Part shown: positions 55,082 to 63,900 of the stretch, in pieces
How the letters are laid out: each line of letters starts with the position of its first letter
Position numbering within the stretch: position 1 is the first letter of the stretch
Source: an uncultured Steroidobacter sp.
GTDB lineage: Bacteria > Pseudomonadota > Gammaproteobacteria > Steroidobacterales > Steroidobacteraceae
Assembly (NCBI GenBank): GCA_946478975.1
Contig: CAMLEO010000002.1
Span: 1-64,000, forward strand
DNA length: 64,000 nucleotides
Direction of reading: 5' to 3'
Position numbers and translations under genes: made by a program
The notes under the pieces: model-generated
What the model was told of the DNA's origin: nothing
Databases searched by the model: none
What the model saw: only the letters and a program-made list of their open reading frames with translations

Positions 55082-57484
55082 CTAATCCAGAGCGATCGTG
55101 ATGCCACGTCGCCCTTCGTATTCGATCGGTTGTCCGTTGCCGCCGCCTGCGACGCTCAGCGGGCGCATCTCGCCGGGCGGCAGCAGGACCGTCAGATTCT
55201 CATCACCAAACGTTCCCGGCCCATCGCGGTAAACGCTGACTTTGATTTCGTCGGCGCTGCTGTGGCAGCTGCCGCGCCAGGTATCGTGCGGCCCCGTGCC
55301 TTCGCCGTCATCCTCGTAGAAACTCCACGCGAACTCTCCCGCTCCCGCGTGAGGAAACAACCACAAGCCGCGCCGAAACGGCTCGGGCCGAAAGCCGCCA
55401 CGGGCGAGATCGACCGGAATGGCTGAGCCTGCCCGCGCAAACAGCAGCGGAGGACCGTCGAGCGGCGCGTTCACCGAAACCTCGACGCCGCCGGTCATGC
55501 GCTTGCCGCTCCATACATCGATCCAGTCCGCGCCGGCCGGCGGCCGCACCGCTCGCACGGTGACAGCGGGATCGCAGATCAACGCAACCAGCAAATCACG
55601 TCCGAGCAGATAATCGTCGCCATCGCCCCAGGCAGCGGCATCGGCCGGGAAGTCGAACCAGGTGGGACGCACGACCGGCTCATAGCGGGCGTGATAGCGC
55701 CACAGCAGGTCGTAGAGATGAGGAATCAACCGCTGGCGCAAGGCCATCAGCCGCTGCACCGGTGCCAGCAGCTCCGGATACATCCACGGCTCATTGACGC
55801 TGCCGTCGTCATTCCAGCTGTGGATGCTGAAACGCGGCATCAATATTCCCGCCTGAATCCAGCGCAGGAACAGCTCAGGTTCGGGTGCGGGTCCGGCAAA
55901 TCCGCCCACGTCGTGGCCGCTGTTAGAAACGCCCGACAACGCGAGCCCGAGCCCCATCTTGTTGTTATAACGAATCGTCTTCCAGGCAGTGCGATTGTCG
56001 CCGCTCCAGGTCTGCGCATAACGATGGATTCCAGTCATGCCCGAGCGCGTCACCAGGTAGGGTCGTCGCTCGGGTTCCTGGTCCATCTGTGCGGCCCGGG
56101 ATGCGCGACTCATCAACAACGACTGCAGCGGCCGCGCGTCGGCTGCCGGCCGCGGCGAACCGAAGAAAGCAAAGCGAGCCCGCGCATCCCACACGCCGAA
56201 TTCGTTGTTGTCGTTCCACGTGGCGCGTATTCCGAAATTGAGCAGCGCCGATCGGACCTGCTCGCGCCACCACGCCGCGGCTTGCGGATTCGTAAAGTCG
56301 ACGAGCGACCCCAGCTCGTCCCAGAACTGCACTTCGATGGGCTTGCCTGAGTCATCGGCAACAAACAAACCGGCGTCGACGAGCTCGGCATGACGCGGAT
56401 GGTCGCGCAGCAGCGCCGGTTTGATGTTTGGTACCACTTCTACGCCGGCGCTGCGGTAGCTTTGGATGAAGCCGGCGGGATCGGGAAACTTGTCGTAGTT
56501 CCAATTGAAAACGTAGCGCCGCGCGCCGATGGATGTATAGCCCGATGAAAGATGGAACGAGCCGCAGCCGATGTCGTGCTGCTGCAGTTTCGCGACGAAA
56601 TCGGCGAGACGCGCCTGGGAGTTGGGCTGATCGGTATAGCTCATCGTCGAGCCGGAATATCCGAGCGCCCAGCGAGGCATCAACGCGGGCTTGCCGGTGA
56701 GCCAGGTGAAGCGTCGCGTCACCGCCGCGGGATCGGGGCCCGCGATCATGTAGAGATCGAGGTCACCGCCCTCCGCCACCACGTAGCGATACAGGCCGTG
56801 ATAGTTGTCGAGCTCACATCCCAGATCGAATGTGACATCGGACATCGTGTCGTAGAAGGCGCCATGGCAGGCGCCTTCGGCATCGGCCACGAGCAGAAAA
56901 GGAATCGACTTGTACAACGGATCCGACGCTTCGGCGTCATAACCCATCGGGTCCACGTTGGTCAGCCGAAAGCGGCGGCCCGCACGATCCATGGCGCCAG
57001 CTCGCTCTCCCAAACCGTAGTAACGCTCGCCGGCTTTGCGTGCAGCGTAGTGATAAACACGGCCGTCCCACCAACCGAACTCATACGCTTGCGTCGGCCG
57101 GTCCATGGACATCAAACGCCAGCTCTCGCCGTCCCGCTGCCACCATTTGCAGCGCAAGCCATCGAGAACGACTTCCAGACGAATGCACGCCGTTTCGAGC
57201 GTGAGCACGCCGTTGCTGTTCGCGAGCTGATACGCCGGGCAAGAGAAACCCGCGACGCTCATTCGATCACGCCCCGGCTCCTCCACATCCACGGCACCGG
57301 GAGCAACGGCCCAACTCGGCGGGCCCTTGATCGCGCCCTCGGGCAACAGCAACAGACGAACGATGTCTTCTTCGAGAATAAACAGATGCGCGCGAGCGCC
57401 AGTGTCACTATCGAGCGTGACTCGATTGGCCGCGCGCTCGGCGAGGACGAAAACCGGAGGAGTTGAAAGCGATGCCCGACGCAT
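55082..57484 (-). CDS. GH31 family alpha-glycosidase
   Basis: The protein has 800 residues. An N-terminal beta-sandwich contains ERYYGLGERAGAMDRAGRRF. The (beta/alpha)8 barrel from about 250 has the nucleophile D425 in TWNDNNEFGVWD and acid/base D496 in TWSGDNRTAW, the standard GH31 pair. GLALSGVSNSGHDVGGF and a proximal/distal beta-sandwich end follow. The ATG overlaps the transporter stop as TAATG, so translation is coupled. No signal peptide is visible, suggesting action on sugars after import. GH31 members cleave alpha-glucosides, alpha-xylosides, sulfoquinovosides or others. The NDN replacement of the common DMN at the nucleophile makes a plain alpha-glucosidase uncertain. Confidence 0.9.
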   Translation of the reverse strand: MRRASLSTPPVFVLAERAANRVTLDSDTGARAHLFILEEDIVRLLLLPEGAIKGPPSWAVAPGAVDVEEPGRDRMSVAGFSCPAYQLANSNGVLTLETACIRLEVVLDGLRCKWWQRDGESWRLMSMDRPTQAYEFGWWDGRVYHYAARKAGERYYGLGERAGAMDRAGRRFRLTNVDPMGYDAEASDPLYKSIPFLLVADAEGACHGAFYDTMSDVTFDLGCELDNYHGLYRYVVAEGGDLDLYMIAGPDPAAVTRRFTWLTGKPALMPRWALGYSGSTMSYTDQPNSQARLADFVAKLQQHDIGCGSFHLSSGYTSIGARRYVFNWNYDKFPDPAGFIQSYRSAGVEVVPNIKPALLRDHPRHAELVDAGLFVADDSGKPIEVQFWDELGSLVDFTNPQAAAWWREQVRSALLNFGIRATWNDNNEFGVWDARARFAFFGSPRPAADARPLQSLLMSRASRAAQMDQEPERRPYLVTRSGMTGIHRYAQTWSGDNRTAWKTIRYNNKMGLGLALSGVSNSGHDVGGFAGPAPEPELFLRWIQAGILMPRFSIHSWNDDGSVNEPWMYPELLAPVQRLMALRQRLIPHLYDLLWRYHARYEPVVRPTWFDFPADAAAWGDGDDYLLGRDLLVALICDPAVTVRAVRPPAGADWIDVWSGKRMTGGVEVSVNAPLDGPPLLFARAGSAIPVDLARGGFRPEPFRRGLWLFPHAGAGEFAWSFYEDDGEGTGPHDTWRGSCHSSADEIKVSVYRDGPGTFGDENLTVLLPPGEMRPLSVAGGGNGQPIEYEGRRGITIALD

Positions 57485-58740
57485 TAGTGCGCCTCTGCCA
57501 TGATGAGATGCCGCCGGCCGACGGTTGCGATCAGCAACAGCGCGGCAGTCAGGTCGAAGGCCGTCAAACAAGCGAAGATCGGTGTGAAGCCGATGCTGTC
57601 GACCAATTGTCCGATCGCGAGTGAGAACAACAGTCCGCCGAGCCAGCCGGCCTGGCCGACGAAGCCCACCGCAGTTCCCACTTCCGCCGCAGAGAAAACA
57701 TCTGCATTCAGCGTGACCAGGTTCACCGAGATCATCTGGTGAGCGAAGCCGCCGATACAAAACAGCACGATCGCCACGTAAGGGCTCGCCGCGAGTCCAA
57801 TACAACCGGGCGCGATCATCAGCACAGCTCCCACACTGACGCCGGCCACTCGCGAACGCACCAGATCCAGGCGGAACCTGCGCACTAGAAAAGGCGACAG
57901 ATAACCACCGAGCACACCGCCGAGGTCAGCCGCAAGGAATGGCAGCCAGGCGAACATGGCAATCTCCGCGAGATCCATCCCGCGCCCGTGCAGATACAGC
58001 GGAATCCAGAAACTAAATGTCTGCCACGCCGGATCGATGAGGAAACGAGGCACCGCGAGCGACCAGAACCGCGAACTGGTGACGATATCGCGGGCACTGG
58101 CGCGAACGGTCGGCGTCAGCGGGCGCTCGGAAGTGATATAGGCCCGCTCTTCCGGCGTGATCGCACGATGTTGCTCGGGAGCGCGATAAATCAGGTACCA
58201 CGCCGCAGCCCAGATCAACCCCAGCACTCCAGTGACAACGAATGCCATGCGCCAGTTGGTTGCCAGCGAGACGCCGATGACGATCGGTGGCGCGATCATC
58301 GCACCGAGTGATGTGCCAGCATTGAACCAGCCCGTCGCCACGGAACGCTCACGCGCCGGAAACCATTCCGCGATCGCCTTCATGCCCGCGGGAATCACGG
58401 CGGCCTCGGTCATGCCGAGCAGCCCTCTGAAGAAAGCCAGCGAAAGCCACCCACCTGCGAGCGCATGAACCATGTTGGCAACAGACCATGCAGCAGCAAA
58501 TAGCGCGAAACCGAGCTGCAGGCCTATGCGGTCGACGATGAATCCGCACACCGGCTGCATCACCGTGTAGGCGAGCTGGAAAGCACCAACGATGTAGCTG
58601 TACTGCTGGGTCGTGATGTCCAGCACGCCCTTGAGCTCGGGCGCCAGCGCGCCCAAAGAATTGCGCGCCAGATAGTTGAGAATCGTGCCGCAGCTGATCA
58701 GCGCCACGATGAACCATCGCAGCCCGCGGGGGCGTTTCAT
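57484..58740 (-). CDS. MFS transporter, anion:cation symporter (ExuT/GudP-like) family
   Basis: This 418-residue, 12-helix inner-membrane protein has RWFIVALISCGTILNYLARN at the first helix and FRGLLGMTEAAVIPAGMKAI then EWFPARERSVATGWFNAG at helices 4-5. These are the recognised pattern of the anion:cation symporter group, which carries hexuronates, aldarates and related acids. The start at 58740 has GAGG 7 bases upstream. It is the first gene of the minus-strand unit and diverges from an FCD-type GntR regulator, which commonly senses such acids. Together with the GH31 enzyme this suggests an acidic or acid-linked alpha-glycoside as substrate. Confidence 0.88.
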   Translation of the reverse strand: MKRPRGLRWFIVALISCGTILNYLARNSLGALAPELKGVLDITTQQYSYIVGAFQLAYTVMQPVCGFIVDRIGLQLGFALFAAAWSVANMVHALAGGWLSLAFFRGLLGMTEAAVIPAGMKAIAEWFPARERSVATGWFNAGTSLGAMIAPPIVIGVSLATNWRMAFVVTGVLGLIWAAAWYLIYRAPEQHRAITPEERAYITSERPLTPTVRASARDIVTSSRFWSLAVPRFLIDPAWQTFSFWIPLYLHGRGMDLAEIAMFAWLPFLAADLGGVLGGYLSPFLVRRFRLDLVRSRVAGVSVGAVLMIAPGCIGLAASPYVAIVLFCIGGFAHQMISVNLVTLNADVFSAAEVGTAVGFVGQAGWLGGLLFSLAIGQLVDSIGFTPIFACLTAFDLTAALLLIATVGRRHLIMAEAH

Positions 58741-58826
58741 TCGCCAGCCTCGCAGGCACGCGCCGCTCTGATCCGCATGAATCCTACCCCCGGAGCGCCT
58801 GTCGTTAAGATTTGTCGGCCCATCCT

Positions 58827-58875
58827 AATTGGCCTGTCCAGCCTTGTCCAGATTGGTCAATCCAATTTGGCCAAT
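58827..58875. promoter_or_regulatory. Cluster of inverted repeats in the MFS / gntR divergent promoter
   Basis: AATTGGCCTGTCCAG (58827-58841) is followed by CCAGATTGGTCAA (58848-58860), the inverted repeat ATTGG-TCAAT-CCAAT (58852-58866) and the palindrome TTGGCCAA (58867-58874). TTGG/CCAA half-sites suit FCD-type GntR operators. The first two elements recur, in swapped order, just downstream of the regulator gene. Confidence 0.7.
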
Positions 58876-58918
58876 CAGGCGACTTGAAAAAAAGCACAAC
58901 TATCCGCACGCTCGCGGC

Positions 58919-59677
58919 ATGGATGCCACTTTGCCCCGTGCCGAGCTTCGGCTTTACGAACGCGTCGCCGCCGACATTCGTCAGGCGCTGAGCAAAGGTC
59001 GCTATGCGGTGGGCGACCGGCTGCCCTCCGAGCGTCACCTGGCGCAGAAATACGGCGTCTCCCGCCCGACCATTCGCGAAGCGATTTTTGGCCTGGAGAT
59101 CGACGGGCTGGTCGAAGTGCGAACCAATTCCGGTGTTTATGTCACCGCACTCGCCCCGCGAGGCGGCGCGCCTGCCGAAACCGGTGTGGGGCCGTTCGAG
59201 CTGCTCGAAGCGAGGCAGGTCTTCGAAGGTGAGATCTGCAGTATCGCCGCCCGGCTCATCGACGACGCCCGGATCGCGCGGTTGCGCCAGCTCGTCGACG
59301 ATATGAAAAGCAAGGACCTGCTGCGAGCGGAAGCCGCAGATCGCGAGTTCCATCTGGAGATTGCCCGCGCCACGCAGAACAGCGCGATGGAAAAGACCGT
59401 CGCCATGCTCTGGGACTCCCGCGACCAGTCGCCTCAATACAAACTGCTCAGCGAGAAAGTGCGGGCTGCCGGCGTTGCGCCCCGGGTCTCAGAACATCTT
59501 CGAATCGTCGATGCACTCGCCCGCCACGATTCCGATGCCGCGCGTGAAGCCATGCGCAATCATCTGGGTCGTGTGATCAAACAACTGCTCGAAACAACCG
59601 AATCCGAAGCGATAGAACGGGCGCGCGCCGAGATCGAAGCGAAACGTCGCCGCGCTAAATTGATTTCGGTGCGCTGA
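58919..59677 (+). CDS. FCD-type GntR family transcriptional regulator
   Basis: The 252-residue protein has an N-terminal winged helix (about 10-75) with GRYAVGDRLPSERHLAQKYG then VSRPTIREAIFGLEIDGLV, the GntR signature. An all-helical FCD domain follows (about 95-235). The metal-binding FCD segment is seen as ADREFHLEIARATQN and EHLRIVDALARHD, each with a conserved His. The ATG at 58919 fits the family start; no good ribosome site is seen. It is divergent from the MFS-GH31-receptor operon and is probably its substrate-responsive repressor. The DNA repeats described lie on both sides of this gene. Confidence 0.9.
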   Translation: MDATLPRAELRLYERVAADIRQALSKGRYAVGDRLPSERHLAQKYGVSRPTIREAIFGLEIDGLVEVRTNSGVYVTALAPRGGAPAETGVGPFELLEARQVFEGEICSIAARLIDDARIARLRQLVDDMKSKDLLRAEAADREFHLEIARATQNSAMEKTVAMLWDSRDQSPQYKLLSEKVRAAGVAPRVSEHLRIVDALARHDSDAAREAMRNHLGRVIKQLLETTESEAIERARAEIEAKRRRAKLISVR

Positions 59678-59690
59678 ATTGATCATGTAA

Positions 59691-59725
59691 CCAGATTGGC
59701 CAACAATTGGCCTGTCCAGTTGGAC
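59691..59725. promoter_or_regulatory. Second copy of the GntR-type site cluster, downstream of gntR
   Basis: CCAGATTGGCCAA (59691-59703, containing TTGGCCAA) is followed by AATTGGCCTGTCCAG (59705-59719), identical over 15 bases to the element at 58827, and by the inverted repeat GTCCA-GT-TGGAC (59714-59725). It lies between convergent stop codons, so it is not a promoter operator in the usual sense. Confidence 0.65.
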
Positions 59726-59731
59726 GCTAGT

Positions 59732-60673
59732 TCACGCAGACAGGTGCCGCGGCACTCCTGGCACGCCGAGCGTGCACTCCAGCGATTCGCGGTCCCATTG
59801 AGCGCACGTCGCTGCCGCCTCGTAAGTGGATTGCAAAAAACTCAGCAGCTCGGCCTCTGGATCTTTCGCCGCCCTGACCTGCGCATAGGGCAGTAAAAAT
59901 TCACCCAGTGAGTCGCTGAAAAACGCGCCCTGCGGCTGGACTCGATATTCCTTGAACCCCGGCGGCGCCGGATAGGCATATGAATAAAACGCCGCATCGC
60001 TGCCCGCGCCGCCCGGCCAGAAGCCCGCACTGCTGACTTCATGCGAGTACGCTTCCTGTATCACATTCTGGCCCAGGCCCGGTGCCTTGCCAGTAAACAA
60101 CGGCGCACGCCGGCCCGAAAAGCGCGTGACTGCCAGGTCAAAACTGCCCCAGAAAAAATGCACCGGGCTGCTCTTGCCCAGAAAGCCGGTGCGGAACTGC
60201 TTGAATATCCGATCGCACTGGCGCAGCACCTGTGCGAATCGCTCGACGTAATGCCGGTCATACGCGGCATGGCTGCGATCCTGTGAGAACGCAATCGCAT
60301 TGGGAATCTCGCTCGGCCGCTCATCGATCTGCACTTCTATGCCGACTGCGCCGAGCTCCGCGAGCACAGCCGAATAGAAATCCGCCACGGACATGGGTTG
60401 CAGCGGAATGCGCCGCGCCTGACCGTCGCTCACCGCGATATCGAGATGGTGATGCAGCAGGTCGAAGCTCAGCTCGAAGGTGCGCTCACCATATGGAATC
60501 GGTGAGGTCGTCAGGCCGCTGGTCGTGACATACAGCGCCACGTGCCAGCCATGATTGAGCCACGGCGTGCGCACCAGGCGGATCTTGCCGACGATCTGAG
60601 TCCACAGCTGCAGCGTAGCGCTGGTTTCGCTCCATGCGGCGTAAGGCAGTTCGGGCCAGGGATCTGAGCTCAT
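59732..60673 (-). CDS. DUF5996 family protein
   Basis: This 313-residue protein has the family layout. WPELPYAAWSETSATLQLWT and QIVGKIRLVRTPWLNHGWHV begin it, then FELSFDLLHHHLDI, and a C-terminal block VHFFWGSFDLAVTRFSGRR. EAYSHEVSSAGFWPGG and EFLLPYAQVR follow. The function of the family is unknown to me; the repeated His/Trp-rich segments suggest a small-molecule or metal site. The start at 60673 has GGAGG 7 bases upstream. It is convergent with gntR and appears to be a single gene. Confidence 0.88.
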   Translation of the reverse strand: MSSDPWPELPYAAWSETSATLQLWTQIVGKIRLVRTPWLNHGWHVALYVTTSGLTTSPIPYGERTFELSFDLLHHHLDIAVSDGQARRIPLQPMSVADFYSAVLAELGAVGIEVQIDERPSEIPNAIAFSQDRSHAAYDRHYVERFAQVLRQCDRIFKQFRTGFLGKSSPVHFFWGSFDLAVTRFSGRRAPLFTGKAPGLGQNVIQEAYSHEVSSAGFWPGGAGSDAAFYSYAYPAPPGFKEYRVQPQGAFFSDSLGEFLLPYAQVRAAKDPEAELLSFLQSTYEAAATCAQWDRESLECTLGVPGVPRHLSA

Positions 60674-60913
60674 GAGAAGCCCTCCGTCACAGGATCGTTC
60701 GACACATCCTCTTGTAACGCTGGCCAAAGGATCCGGTTCGACTGTCCGATGGAAGTCGCAGATCACCTGCGTTCAGGGATTGCCTGATCCGCTTGTGAGC
60801 CGCCGAGGCCTTAATTTGTGCCGCCATTGTTCCGTCTACTGGCCTGCACTGCGCGACTCAAGGTTCGCGCCTCAAGGATCAGGAAATTACGCGGTTCGAG
60901 GCAGCGGCGTCGA

Positions 60914-63900
60914 ATGATCGAGTTTGCAAAGTTGCTTCGTCTCATCTGCGTCGGCGCCGTGGCGATTCTGGCTGCTGCCGTGTCGGCAGCGGCGGCCGAG
61001 CCCGACCGCTGGGCCGCATTGGTCGACACTGTGTTCACGCGTGTCGGCGGCAACGAGTTGCCGGCCAGCGCGGATGTTTCGGCGCTGGCCGAGGACGGCG
61101 ATGGGTTCCTGTGGGTGGGCTCGCAGATCGGCCTCGCTCGCTGGGACGGATATCATTTCCGAATCTACCGACCCTCGGCGGACGTTCCGGGCGCGCTGCC
61201 GGACACCTATGTCATGGCGCTCCACACCGACCCGCAGGGACGACTGTGGATCGGCACCAACTCCGGCGGTCTCGCCCTTCACGACCGGGATCGCAATCGC
61301 TTCATCGTCTACGGCGCCGGCAGCAACGGCTCGAGTCACGTCAGCGTCAACGCCATCGCCGACGATGGCGCGGGCGGCTTGTGGGTGGGAACCGGCGCCG
61401 GTCTCGATCACCTCGATCCGGACACCGGCGTGGTCCGTCACCTGGATCACGAAGCGAATGACTCCGGCTATTCGCCGAACCACCGCGTGCTCGCGCTGTG
61501 CCTGGACCGCAGCGGCACACTTTGGGTTGGCACTTCGATCGGACTGGCGCGCTTGCCCAAGGGCGCGAATCATCTCAGCGCGATGTCGCTGCCGTCGAAA
61601 TCGGACCAGGCATCTCGCGTGTCGGCACTGTTCGAAGACAGCGCCGGCCGGATGTGGATTGGCACTCACGGCCACGGCGCCTCCCTGATCGATGTCGGCG
61701 CGAGTGCTGCCCGGCCGGTGCAGGAAACAAGTGATATTGCGTCATCCACGCTCGCGGGCGAATCGGTGCGGGCCATCGAGGAGATCCGCCCGGGCATCAT
61801 CTGGCTCGGGACGGACTCGCAAGGCATCGTCGCGGTGGACACAGACGGCTTTCGCACACGTCGCATCCGCCACGACGCCGCTCTGCCGAGCAGTCTTGGA
61901 GACGGCGCCGTATTCGCCATCCATCGAGACCGCTCCGGCCTGGTGTGGGTCGGCACTGACCGCAGTCTCAATCGTCACAACGCCGCGCAAACTGCCGTAT
62001 CGACGATATTCGGTGCGGCCAGCCGCAATGACGGAATATCCGTTGCGGATGTTGCCGCTGTGCTGGAGATGCCGAACGGCCTCATCTGGCTGGGTTTAGG
62101 TAACAACGGCATCGATGTCATCGATCCTGCCGGCGCACGGGTTGCGGCCTTGCGTCCCAACCCGGAGCAGCCCGAGCGTGCGCTACCCAAGAAATATGTC
62201 ACTGCTTTCGCGCTTGCGAATTCAGATGTTTATATCGGCACCCGACAAGGGCTGTATCGCGCGGACAGCGCGGCGCGCGGCGTCGTTCGCGTCTCGGTGC
62301 CACAACGCCTGCCCGCCGACGATGTTTCAACACTGTTGAACGACGACGGTGTGCTGTGGGTCGGTGGCATCGGCGGGTTGCGCGCTCTCAATCTCGGCGG
62401 TGACAACTCAGCAGAGCGCATTCGCTTCGCCACCACGGCAGCGTTGACCGATCAGCGCATCACCATGGTCGCTCGGGCTGCGGACGGCGGACTTTGGGTT
62501 GCCACCGAGAACGGGCTGAATCGGCTCGATTTCCACTCGCGCACCGTCGAGCACATTGCGGCCGATCGCGCCGATCCGCAGGCGCTGCCGGTGGGCTATG
62601 TTGCTTCGCTGCTGCTCGACCGGCGCGGCCGGCTCTGGGTGGGCACGCTCGGCGGCGGCATCGGCGTATTGCAAGTCGATGAGCACAATCGTCGCCCGCG
62701 CTTCCATCGCTTGGGGCTTGCACAAGGCCTGCATAACAACAGCATCGATCAGCTCCTCGAAGACGCGCAGGGCCGCATCTGGGCGAGCACCGACGACGGC
62801 ATTGCAGTCATCGATCCAGATACGTTCGCCATCCGTGTACTGCAGAACGCGGACGGTGTCGCGATCCAGGTTCACTGGGCTCCCGCCGGCGCACGCACGT
62901 CTGCGGGCGAACTGCTGTTCGGCGGCGCCGGCGGCGTGACGCTCATCCGGCCAGATCGGCTCACAGAATGGAGCTATCGGCCGCCGATCGTGATCACCGG
63001 CGTACGCGTCGGCGGCAAGCCGGCAGCGGCACCGCTGACCATCCGGCCCGATGCAAACAGTCTGGCTGTCGAGTTCGCTGCGCTCGATTACTCCGCGCCG
63101 GAACGCAACCGCTACGCCTATCGTCTCGAAGGGTACGACAAGGATTGGGTCGAGACAGATGCAAATCAGCGCGTGGCCGCGTACACGAACCTTGCACCAG
63201 GCAACTACATCCTGAGATTGCGCGGCTCCAACCGCGATGGCGCCTGGACGGAAACGACGGTGCCGCTGCCGGTTCAGGTGGTGCCCGCATGGTTCCAGAC
63301 GCTCGGCTTCCGCATCCTGCTGGGACTGACGGGGCTCGCATTGCTCGCCGGCTCGATGCACGTGCGGACGGCCTACTTGCGTCATCGCCAGCGCGAGCTG
63401 GAACGGCAGATTGCCGAGCGCACCGCTTCTTTGAATCAACGCACCGATGAATTGCAGGAAAGCCAGCGGCAGCTCGAGCTCATCGCCTATTTCGACACGC
63501 TGACGCGCCTTCCCAACCGGCGCCGTTTCAAGGACGAGCTCGGTCGCTTGATTTCCTCCATGCAGGGCACGCGGCGCGGCTTCGCGCTGATGATGATGGA
63601 CCTGGATCGATTCAAACAAATCAACGACACGCTCGGCCACGAAGCCGGCGACCAGCTGCTGCAGGAAGCCGCGGCAAGATTCAAAACGTGTGTGCGTGAA
63701 AGTGACGTCCTGGCCCGACTGGGCGGCGACGAGTTCGTAGTGCTGTTGCCGGATGCGCAAGGCCGAGAGCGCGCCGAGCGCGTCGCGCGAGAAATGCTCG
63801 CCGTGATCGGTCGCCCGTTCGCGCTGGCGGGCCACGACTTCCGTGTCACCGCGAGCATCGGCATCAGCCTGTATCCGCTCGATGGTGCCGACGAGCAGAC

